Source of the DNA: Maridesulfovibrio sp.
GTDB lineage: Bacteria; Desulfobacterota; Desulfovibrionia; Desulfovibrionales; Desulfovibrionaceae
Direction: 5' to 3'
Assembly: GCF_963676065.1 (NCBI RefSeq)
Contig: NZ_OY780933.1
Coordinates: forward strand, 744,001 to 808,000
DNA: 64,000 bases
The translations under genes were made by a program, and so were the position numbers. This document shows, piece after piece, positions 40,647-47,767 of the stretch (the stretch's first letter is position 1; each line of letters starts with the position of its first letter). The notes beneath the pieces are model-generated. The model was not told the origin of the DNA, searched no databases, and was given only the letters and a program-made list of their open reading frames with translations.

Positions 40647-40678
40647 AAAGGGTATCAATGCGTTGATTGATACCCTTT
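40647..40678 (-). terminator. Bidirectional terminator
   Basis: AAAGGGTATCAAT and ATTGATACCCTTT form a 13-bp stem with a six-base loop. On the minus strand TTTTTATTTTG follows, so it mainly serves the chemoreceptor gene. Confidence 0.85.
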
Positions 40679-40710
40679 AACCATTTTTTAAACCGACGCG
40701 ATGTCGCTAT

Positions 40711-42657
40711 TTAGAATCTGTCGAAACCGTCATCGTCTGATGATTTTCCGGCGGGCAACATGGGTGCGGAGTAATTACCGCTCATCTTAAAAAAGGACAT
40801 GGCCTGCAGCAGGAGCTGTCCCTGACGGGAAAGTTCTTCAGATGTGGAAGCCATCTCCTCAGAAGCGGAAGCGTTTTGCTGGATAACCGTATCAAGCTCC
40901 TGGATAGCTCTGTTAATCTGATCGACCCCTGTATTCTGCTCGTTACTGGCTGCGGCTATTTCCTGTACCAGTTCAGCAGTCTTGCTGATACTGGGCACCA
41001 ATTCCTTAAGCATCTCCCCGGCCTTTTCCGCTACTACTACGGAAGAAGAGGACAGCTCGCTGATTTCAGCTGCTGCTATCCCACTGCGTTCAGCCAGCTT
41101 ACGAACTTCAGCGGCAACAACAGCGAATCCTTTGCCGTGTTCCCCTGCCCTTGCAGCTTCGATAGCCGCATTCAGGGCCAGCAGATTGGTCTGCCGGGCT
41201 ATCTCTTCAATTATCATAATCTTCTCAGCAATGCTCTTCATTGCCTGCACAGCCTCTCCTACAGCATCCGCGCTCTGGGCGGCCTGCTGCTGAGATTTCT
41301 CTGCCACGCCTTCAGTCTGAATGGCATTTTCCGCATTGTGCTTAATATTGGCTGACATTTCTTCCATGGAAGAAGAAACCTCTTCAATGGAAGCAGCCTG
41401 CTCGGTAGCTCCCTGCGAAAGACTTTCCGCGGAAGCGGAGAGCTCTTCACTACCGCTTGCTACGCTGTCAGAAGCATTATTCACATCACCGACAACATTG
41501 CGAAGTCTGTGGACCATTTTACGCATACCGTCTGCGAGCTTGCCAAGTTCATCATTACGCTGCAGATCAACATCGGCAGAGAGATCACCTTCGCTGACCT
41601 GGGAAACAAAATTCAAGCCTTTGTTAAGGGGACCGAGAATGCCCTTGGCTATGATCAAGGCCATCAAAATACCGATAACTAAGGCCACGAGACTTACAAT
41701 AATAATTACCTGTCTTGCATGGGCTGCAGAGCTGAGCATCTCCTCATCTGTCATGATGTTTCCAGCAACGACGCCGCGTACTTCACCTAAAATATTTTGA
41801 ATTGCCTCAAGTGCGGGAACAGTTACAGTAGCATATATATCAGTGGCTTCGGCAAGCAGGGCAAGCTTACGTCCGTGCCAATCCAACAGGCCATCAATTT
41901 TAGCCAAAGTTTCTTCGGCATTCTTCTCAACATGATCGGAAAAATATTGTTGTGCCCCTTCCCTATCCCCACGGAGCAGATACGCATTGAGCGTCTTTAC
42001 CGTATCATGCAGCTTTTGATGCGGTCCATAAATCTGTTCCACAAGTGTCCCGAATTCTTGATTTTCGCGGGACATCTTCTTGACTTCAGCTGAATAAAGC
42101 CATTTTCCAAGTCCGCACAGGTGGGGATTTGCCTGAACCGAAATCTCATGTGATTGCGGGTCCATAAGCTGCTTAAGAACTGCCACCATCCATGTAAGAT
42201 GATCCAGCTTCTTTTCCCTCAGAAAACTGCCCAAAGCCGGGTCGACAGCTTCATACTTTTCATCAATCGCTATGGCTGATTTATGAAGTTTGTTGTGGTA
42301 ATCCTCTATCTTCGTCAGCAAAGGCTTTATTTCGGGCACTAATTCTTCGGCTTCCTGACGTTTTTTGCTATAGAACCATTTACCGAACCCACATTTATGA
42401 GGATCAACCTGCACGTTAATCTCATTTACATTTTTATCAGTAAGAAGCTTATTAAGCTCATTAGCCCAATTAAGATGGTCCACTATTTTCTGAACAAAAT
42501 CTCCACGAAGCTTATTACCGGCAATAACCTGCTCAGCATTTCCCACGATATTACCGATTCCGGTTATTGACCAGGCTCCGAGGAGAACCAGCAGCACAAG
42601 TACTGCCCCAAAGCCAACGGTAAATTTATAAGCTAACCTCATATTCTTCCAACTCAT
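40711..42657 (-). CDS. Methyl-accepting chemotaxis protein with two extracytoplasmic zinc-binding (CZB) domains
   Basis: A 648-residue chemoreceptor. It has TM1 near 12-32, a sensor region near 35-315, TM2 near 317-340, a HAMP domain, and a signalling tip with [31 protein letters not shown]. The sensor region holds two CZB-type units: one with DHLNWANEL and [12 protein letters not shown] (near residue 89), one with DHLTWMVAV and [12 protein letters not shown] (near residue 180), each followed by a His-x3-His-like pair. CZB domains bind zinc and are usually cytoplasmic; here the topology puts them outside. The start is the ATG at 42657 behind GGAGAGAG. Confidence 0.9.
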   Translation of the reverse strand: MSWKNMRLAYKFTVGFGAVLVLLVLLGAWSITGIGNIVGNAEQVIAGNKLRGDFVQKIVDHLNWANELNKLLTDKNVNEINVQVDPHKCGFGKWFYSKKRQEAEELVPEIKPLLTKIEDYHNKLHKSAIAIDEKYEAVDPALGSFLREKKLDHLTWMVAVLKQLMDPQSHEISVQANPHLCGLGKWLYSAEVKKMSRENQEFGTLVEQIYGPHQKLHDTVKTLNAYLLRGDREGAQQYFSDHVEKNAEETLAKIDGLLDWHGRKLALLAEATDIYATVTVPALEAIQNILGEVRGVVAGNIMTDEEMLSSAAHARQVIIIVSLVALVIGILMALIIAKGILGPLNKGLNFVSQVSEGDLSADVDLQRNDELGKLADGMRKMVHRLRNVVGDVNNASDSVASGSEELSASAESLSQGATEQAASIEEVSSSMEEMSANIKHNAENAIQTEGVAEKSQQQAAQSADAVGEAVQAMKSIAEKIMIIEEIARQTNLLALNAAIEAARAGEHGKGFAVVAAEVRKLAERSGIAAAEISELSSSSVVVAEKAGEMLKELVPSISKTAELVQEIAAASNEQNTGVDQINRAIQELDTVIQQNASASEEMASTSEELSRQGQLLLQAMSFFKMSGNYSAPMLPAGKSSDDDGFDRF

Positions 42658-42796
42658 AACTCTCTCCAGTAAAAAACAGCCCGGTGTGAAAAGACACCAG
42701 AACAAAACTTTAGTAATCACTCACTCATTAACATAATATATTACCAAACGGAACTTAAAATTATTCCCATACTTGTATCATATACACAAGACCGAC

Positions 42797-42834
42797 TTGA
42801 CTATTTTCGCGCCCAGTTATACTGGTAGGACCAG
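42797..42834 (+). promoter_or_regulatory. Promoter with FadR-type operator upstream of the GntR regulator
   Basis: TTGACT (42797-42802), 15-base spacer, TATACT (42818-42823). Overlapping the -10 and the likely start site is the palindrome CTGGT-AGG-ACCAG (42822-42834), which fits the TGGTNNNACCA half-site pattern of FadR-family repressors. It suggests autorepression. Confidence 0.6.
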
Positions 42835-42906
42835 CAGACAGTAAGATGTCTGACCATCGGCAAGAAGAATCCCGACATAACGCTCATAACGCTCCAGAAT
42901 CATTAT

Positions 42907-43620
42907 ATGTGTGCAAACATACTAAAACCAATTAAGAAAGTCAGGGTTTCTGAAACCGCTGCCAAGCAATTGGAAGAGCTGATTCAGAACAAGACTTTTG
43001 CTGAGGGCGAACCGCTTCCTTCCGAACGACAGCTTATGAAAGAGCTGCAAGTAGGTCGGGGGTCAATACGTGAAGCGTTGCGGATTCTCGAGATTAAGGG
43101 ATTTATTGAAACCCAGCCGGGTATCGGTGCTTTTGTAAAAAGTTACGAAGGCGATATATTCAGCCCCCTTTCCACATGGCTGACTGATAACTATGAAGCC
43201 CTGCGGCATTTTTTTGAAGTGCGCTCCCTACTGGAACCAAGCACTGCCCGTATGGCATCCGAACGAATCTCTGATGAAGACTTTGAGGAACTTTTAAGGA
43301 CCCACGAAGAATTCAAAAAAACCGTTGAAGAAAATGATCTACCCCGGGCAATTATGGTCGATGCCGATTTCCACCGGCTAATCGGCAAGGCAACCGGGAA
43401 CAAGGTTCTCGCATCAATCATGGATGCTTTATACAAATCCATGATCGAAGGCTGGAAAGCCCCCTTAAAAATTCCGGGGCAGCCGAGCAAGAGCATGAGA
43501 GAACACGAACAAATTTTAAGCGCGATCAAGAACAAAGATGGAGAACTGGCCGCACAGCTGATGACCTCGCATTTAAGTGAGGCCTTGAAAGCTCTTGGCG
43601 ATGCCGGTTTAAATAAATAG
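42907..43620 (+). CDS. GntR/FadR-family transcriptional regulator
   Basis: A 237-residue regulator. The N-terminal winged helix has LPSERQLMKELQVGRGSIREALRILEIKGFI. The C-terminal FCD domain has FFEVRSLLEPSTARMA, the metal/ligand residues in MVDADFHRLIG and the later MREHEQILSAIK. FCD proteins sense small carboxylates such as lactate, glycolate or fatty acyl-CoA. The glycerate 2-kinase gene follows 119 bases downstream, so it likely controls that gene. The ribosome site is weak. Confidence 0.9.
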   Translation: MCANILKPIKKVRVSETAAKQLEELIQNKTFAEGEPLPSERQLMKELQVGRGSIREALRILEIKGFIETQPGIGAFVKSYEGDIFSPLSTWLTDNYEALRHFFEVRSLLEPSTARMASERISDEDFEELLRTHEEFKKTVEENDLPRAIMVDADFHRLIGKATGNKVLASIMDALYKSMIEGWKAPLKIPGQPSKSMREHEQILSAIKNKDGELAAQLMTSHLSEALKALGDAGLNK

Positions 43621-43709
43621 GCAATGCGCGCTTAGCGGGCTTTCTCTGCCGGAAGGTGTTGCAACATTGCATGCGGCAAAGTTGTTTAAGGCGGAGACAC
43701 GCATTGCCT
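43619..43709 (+). other. Structured RNA-like intergenic element between regulator and kinase
   Basis: Three nested stems are visible: P1 AGGCAATGCG/CGCATTGCCT (10 bp, perfect; begins on the regulator stop codon), P2 CTCTGCC/GGCGGAG (7 bp with one wobble), and P3 CAACATTGC/GCAAAGTTG (8 pairs with one mismatch, five-base loop). The element ends about 16 bases before the GAGG of the kinase gene. It matches no riboswitch class that I know. Confidence 0.55.
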
Positions 43710-43739
43710 CCCTTGCGAAAATAAACTGAGGAATAAATT

Positions 43740-45113
43740 ATGATGACCAGCGAACAGGAACATCTCCGGCAGATTTTTGCTGAAGCATTGGACCGCGTTG
43801 ATCCATATAAAATCATCACAAACCGAGTCTCCCTTACAGGCGATACTCTGAGTGTCGCCATGGAAGAAGGCGATGTAGTGGTTGATCTTCAGGAATTTGA
43901 AAGGATCGTGGTTATAGGCGCGGGTAAAGCCACCGCAAAAATGGCTCTTGCCATTGAAAAAATTTTAGGTCCGCGCATTGATTCAGGCCTGATCTCCGTA
44001 AAATACGGGCACACTGAAAGCCTGAAATATATCAGAACTATTGAAGCAGCCCATCCGGTACCAGATGAAAACAGTACCCGCGCGGCAAAAGAAATTGAAG
44101 ATCTGGCCTGTTCAGCAACTGATAAAACTCTGGTGATCAACCTTATCTCCGGTGGCGGTTCCGCCCTGCTCTCCTGCCCCATGAATGCTGAAGTGAACGG
44201 GGAAAAAATAGAGGTCACACTTGAGGACAAGCAGAACACGACTAAAGCTCTGCTGGCATGCGGAGCAGATATCAGTGAGATCAACTGCATCCGTAAACAC
44301 CTGTCTTCCCTCAAGGGAGGACGGCTGTTACGCTGCTTGCGCCCCGCCCGCAGCCTGAATTTCATTCTTTCCGATGTAGTCGGTGATAATCTCGATACCA
44401 TCGCTTCAGGACTGACCAGCTATGACCGCTCCACCTATTGTGATGCCATGGCCATAATTGACCACTACGAGTTGCGAGAGAAAATTCCGGCCAATGTTCT
44501 CAAAGCCCTTGAACTAGGCAATACAGGTAAGCTGCTGGAGACTTTAAAAAAAGAAGAATTCGGTGAAATACGGGCCGACAACATTCTCATCGGTACCAAT
44601 CGCATCGCCCTTCTCGGCGCACGCGCCAAAGCTGAAGAGCTTGGCTACAACGTACGTATACTGACTTCCCGTTTACAGGGAGAAGCAGCAGATGCGGCAG
44701 ATATGATCTGGGCTGTAGCCCAGGATGAACGGGAATGGGAGCTTATTGAAAAAAAACCGGCCTGCATAATCGTAGGCGGTGAGACAGTCGTGACCCTTAA
44801 AGGTAAAGGCAAGGGTGGTCGTAATCAGGAAATGGCGCTGCAATTTTTGATGCGTCTGGGACAGGATGAGCAAAACGGCAAAGACATCCACTTCCTCGCC
44901 GCTTCCACTGACGGCAACGATGGTCCCACAGATGCAGCCGGCGGTTTCGCCGACAGCGCAGTACTGGAAAAATCCCGCGAAATGGGTCTTTCCATTGCCG
45001 AATATTTAAAAAACAACGACTCCTACCACTTCCTTCAAACGGTAGGAGCCTTGTATAAAACAGGCCCCACCAACACTAACGTCTGCGACGTCCAATTGCT
45101 GATCGTTAAGTAG
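43740..45113 (+). CDS. gckA: Glycerate 2-kinase (DUF4147/MOFRL type)
   Basis: A 457-residue enzyme that phosphorylates glycerate to 2-phosphoglycerate. The N-terminal DUF4147 domain has IVVIGAGKATAKMALAIE, AAHPVPDENS and NLISGGGSALL. The C-terminal MOFRL domain has IVGGETVVTLKGKGKGGRNQEMAL, AASTDGNDGPTDAAGGFAD and TGPTNTNVCD. GAGGA lies seven bases upstream of the first of two ATGs. It is probably controlled by the upstream FadR-type regulator and links glycerate or serine use to glycolysis. Confidence 0.93.
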   Translation: MMTSEQEHLRQIFAEALDRVDPYKIITNRVSLTGDTLSVAMEEGDVVVDLQEFERIVVIGAGKATAKMALAIEKILGPRIDSGLISVKYGHTESLKYIRTIEAAHPVPDENSTRAAKEIEDLACSATDKTLVINLISGGGSALLSCPMNAEVNGEKIEVTLEDKQNTTKALLACGADISEINCIRKHLSSLKGGRLLRCLRPARSLNFILSDVVGDNLDTIASGLTSYDRSTYCDAMAIIDHYELREKIPANVLKALELGNTGKLLETLKKEEFGEIRADNILIGTNRIALLGARAKAEELGYNVRILTSRLQGEAADAADMIWAVAQDEREWELIEKKPACIIVGGETVVTLKGKGKGGRNQEMALQFLMRLGQDEQNGKDIHFLAASTDGNDGPTDAAGGFADSAVLEKSREMGLSIAEYLKNNDSYHFLQTVGALYKTGPTNTNVCDVQLLIVK

Positions 45114-45135
45114 CTGGTGGGTTTCCGCAGAAAAG

Positions 45136-45181
45136 AAGACCGCTGCCATTCTTCCACTTCCCCAGGGAGCGGTCTTTTTTC
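45136..45181 (+). terminator. Rho-independent terminator after glycerate kinase
   Basis: AAGACCGCT and AGCGGTCTT form a 9-bp stem with a 23-base loop, followed by a T-run. Confidence 0.8.
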
Positions 45182-45277
45182 CTGCGAATAGGAGCAAGCA
45201 CTTCCTTTAGCTTTCATTTAATTCGAGTGCAACCTATTCTATTAATTATAATCAGTACTCACTTTTTGATTTTAATA

Positions 45278-45319
45278 AAAAAATGAGCGCGAAGCAGTCC
45301 TGCCTCGCGCTCATTTTTT
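45278..45319 (-). terminator. Terminator of the glycine-zipper lipoprotein gene
   Basis: AAAAAATGAGCGCGA and TCGCGCTCATTTTTT form a 15-bp perfect stem with a 12-base loop. T on both strands makes it bidirectional. Confidence 0.9.
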
Positions 45320-45337
45320 CATAACTAACTAAGGAAA

Positions 45338-45769
45338 TTATTCTTTTAATCTCCAAACTCCATCCTCGCCACGGCATGCTTTAGCAAGAATCTTTTCGCC
45401 GCCGTCTTCAGTAATAGTCACGTCACGGCAGACCTTGCCCTGATTAACGTAAGCGGGAGAAGGAGTTGCGCTGTATGACTTTCCGGTATCCGGATTAGTC
45501 CAGTTGGAAGTTTCTCCAGAATGATTGGCCTCAAGTGTTTTTGAAACCTGCTTTTCATCTGATTTATCCCATTCATTACCTACCACATACCCCATGAGTG
45601 CTCCGATTCCGGCACCTATCGCTGCTCCGGAAGCCTTATTATTAAAGGTCAGAGCGCCAATAGTTGCCCCGGCCAAAGCACCGATTCCGGCACCGGACTG
45701 AGCTTTATTAGCACATCCTGAAGCAACAAAAAGAATACAAACAATCAGCAGCGGAACCATTTTTTTCAT
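45338..45769 (-). CDS. Glycine-zipper outer-membrane lipoprotein
   Basis: A 143-residue lipoprotein with lipobox VASGC after a short signal peptide. The mature part begins with a glycine-zipper transmembrane stretch (GAGIGALAGATIGALTF, then AAIGAGIGALMGYVVG), as in the 17-kDa surface antigen/SlyB family. The C-terminal half is a soluble domain with two cysteines (KVCRDVTI, AKACRGEDG) that could form a disulfide. The start is the ATG at 45769 behind AAGGAGA. Confidence 0.87.
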   Translation of the reverse strand: MKKMVPLLIVCILFVASGCANKAQSGAGIGALAGATIGALTFNNKASGAAIGAGIGALMGYVVGNEWDKSDEKQVSKTLEANHSGETSNWTNPDTGKSYSATPSPAYVNQGKVCRDVTITEDGGEKILAKACRGEDGVWRLKE

Positions 45770-45789
45770 CTGAAATCTCCTTGGCGAAT

Positions 45790-46578
45790 TTACTTTGAAT
45801 CCCGGAAACATTCCGGTTTCAGGGTTTTTCTTTCAGTTGAAGACACAGCCTTAGGCATGTTCTTCCACGCATGTAACGGATTCATGGGCCTGCGGTTACT
45901 AAAATCGACACGGCAACCGGTGAATGCCCCGAAATATGGAGGATAAATAATCCCATTGAGTTGTTTCAGCGGGGTTTTCTTTTTCCAGCTCCACATGGGT
46001 CCGGGCAAAACCGAGCGGATCATAGCCGGTTTAAAATCGGTAGTTTTCTTCACCGTCAGACGCATTTCCGATGGTGAAAACCAATGTGCCTCACGCAGGG
46101 TTGACGGGGAGGCCCAGGGCCACATCCTGCCGTGGGTAAAAAAATAAATTGAATGGCGATTGAGAAATCCTATCAGAATTCCTCCAGCGGAAACCCTTGC
46201 GGCCTCGCGCAGCATTTCCGCAGGATCTGTGCAGAATTCGAGCACGGTCCAGAGCACGGTGAAGTCAAATTCATTATCCGTAAAAGGTAGATGCTCCCCA
46301 TTACAGAGATAAAGCGAAGCACGATTGCCAAGCCTTTTTTGAGCCGCAGATAACATCACCGGAGAATGATCCACACCGCTCACATCAAACCCACAACGAT
46401 ATAGATGATCAAGAAGCAGCCCGGTTCCGCAGCCGATTTCCAACATCTTCCGTTTGCGACGGGGCCAGCCGGAAATCAGATAATCCATCAGTCTTACCTC
46501 CTGCTCAAGCGCAAATTTCCCGGCAGAGGTTTTATACCATGTATCATACTTTTCCGCGTCAAAGCCGTCCCAGACCAT
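45790..46578 (-). CDS. Class-I SAM-dependent methyltransferase
   Basis: A 262-residue methyltransferase (Methyltransf_11). Motif I is MLEIGCGTGLLLDHL near 45-59, then GVDHSPVML, LPFTDNEFDFTVLWTVLEF and ARVSAGGILIGFLNRHS. The acceptor is unknown. WDGFDAEKYDTWY at the start is common in this subgroup. I use the ATG at 46578 with GAGGTAAAT upstream. It lies 20 bases upstream of the lipoprotein gene on the same strand. Confidence 0.82.
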   Translation of the reverse strand: MVWDGFDAEKYDTWYKTSAGKFALEQEVRLMDYLISGWPRRKRKMLEIGCGTGLLLDHLYRCGFDVSGVDHSPVMLSAAQKRLGNRASLYLCNGEHLPFTDNEFDFTVLWTVLEFCTDPAEMLREAARVSAGGILIGFLNRHSIYFFTHGRMWPWASPSTLREAHWFSPSEMRLTVKKTTDFKPAMIRSVLPGPMWSWKKKTPLKQLNGIIYPPYFGAFTGCRVDFSNRRPMNPLHAWKNMPKAVSSTERKTLKPECFRDSK

Positions 46579-46893
46579 ATTTACCTCAATTTTTAACGAA
46601 CAATTCAACCATATGGTTCAGGATAAACGGCAAGTATAGTACGGTCAAACCTTTCCGTGCATAAAAAACACGTGTGGTCATTTCCCGCAAATTAATTTCC
46701 ATTAATTTGATTTAAAAATTTTCTTCGGCGTCATGGATTTTTTGCACAAAACAAGTGCGCCCGGAACATAGGGGGATTCCGGGCGCACTGCTTTGGTTTG
46801 GAGGAGAGGAGATGAGGCGTAGTGTTTATATTGAGTTAACCACGGTAGACTGTAATTGGTTAACGCTTAATATTTAAGTGATTTTGGGAACGG
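46579..46893. other. Intergenic region between methyltransferase and peroxiredoxin genes
   Basis: It contains the peroxiredoxin terminator (46754-46789) and otherwise AT-rich sequence in which a promoter for the methyltransferase gene is expected. No further gene was seen. Confidence 0.5.
46746..46789 (-). terminator. Terminator of the peroxiredoxin gene
   Basis: AGTGCGCCCGGAA and TTCCGGGCGCACT form a perfect 13-bp stem with a 10-base loop. On the minus strand it is followed by TGTTTTGTG. Confidence 0.75.
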
Positions 46894-47526
46894 CTATTCG
46901 CCATTCAACTCTTCATACACTTTACCGACCAGCTTTTCGCTGGGAGTCAGAGTCTGTTCACCGGGAGTCCAGCGTGCCGGGCAGGCTTCTGCCGGGTGAT
47001 CCTTGAGGTAAACGTTGGCTTCAATTTTACGAACCAGCTCTTCTGCATTGCGGCCTACGTTGTAGAAGTTGATTTCAGATGAAACCAGCTCGCCATCGGG
47101 GTTGATTACGAATGTTCCGCGCAGAGCCAAGCCGGTGTTGTGGTCGTATACTCCGAAAAAGTCAGAGACTTCCCCGGTGGGATCTGCTGCCATTTTAAAC
47201 TTTACATTCTGAAGCAGCCTTTCATCATTCTTCCATGCCAAATGGGTGAACTTGGTGTCAGTTGAGACGGAGACTACTTCGCAACCCAGTTTTTTAAGCT
47301 CAGCATGCTTTTCGGCGAGATCAGCAAGCTCAGTCGGGCATACAAATGTGAAATCAGCTGGGTAGAAAAACAGAACCAGCCATTTACCTGCTTTACGAAT
47401 TTCTTCAAAATTAACTTCTGTGAACCCATAGTCTTCGGCATCATAGGCTTCCATTACAAATTCAGGAACGATTTCACCGATTGACGCTGTGGAAAGAACT
47501 TCTTCAAAAACTTCAGTGCAACTCAT
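46894..47526 (-). CDS. Typical 2-Cys peroxiredoxin (AhpC/Prx1 type)
   Basis: A 210-residue peroxidase. The peroxidatic cysteine lies in FYPADFTFVCPTEL near residue 63, with the conserved Pro, Thr and later Arg. The resolving cysteine is in EACPARWTPG near 182. The N-terminus is about 20 residues longer than in AhpC. AAGGAGAT precedes the ATG. The promoter carries a PerR-box-like site, so peroxide control by the PerR-like protein is likely. No AhpF gene is adjacent, so the reductant could be rubredoxin- or thioredoxin-linked. Confidence 0.93.
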   Translation of the reverse strand: MSCTEVFEEVLSTASIGEIVPEFVMEAYDAEDYGFTEVNFEEIRKAGKWLVLFFYPADFTFVCPTELADLAEKHAELKKLGCEVVSVSTDTKFTHLAWKNDERLLQNVKFKMAADPTGEVSDFFGVYDHNTGLALRGTFVINPDGELVSSEINFYNVGRNAEELVRKIEANVYLKDHPAEACPARWTPGEQTLTPSEKLVGKVYEELNGE

Positions 47527-47598
47527 TTTATATCTCCTTTTAGGATCAGTATTAAAGATTTGTATATTTATAACAAAATTTTCTCTCTGTTGAAATAA

Positions 47599-47648
47599 AG
47601 CCTATGGAATTCCTTTTTGTTTGTCAACAGTAATCGTAATAATTACTA
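47599..47648 (-). promoter_or_regulatory. Peroxiredoxin promoter with PerR-box-like palindrome
   Basis: On the minus strand TTGACA (47627-47622), 17 bases, TAGGCT (47604-47599). Seven bases upstream of the -35 is TAGTAATTATTACGA (47634-47648), whose core GTAAT-T-ATTAC is a perfect palindrome. It agrees with the classical PerR box (TTATAATNATTATAA) at 10 of 14 informative positions. Confidence 0.55.
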
Positions 47649-47767
47649 ATAAGTTTTTAAATAGCTGATTTTAGGAGAATAAGAGTTATAAAAAATAGTG
47701 TTTAGTACATTGCAAAGTAAAATTTTTTTAGGTAATTTCCGATGATCATAAACATATGGAGTAATAA

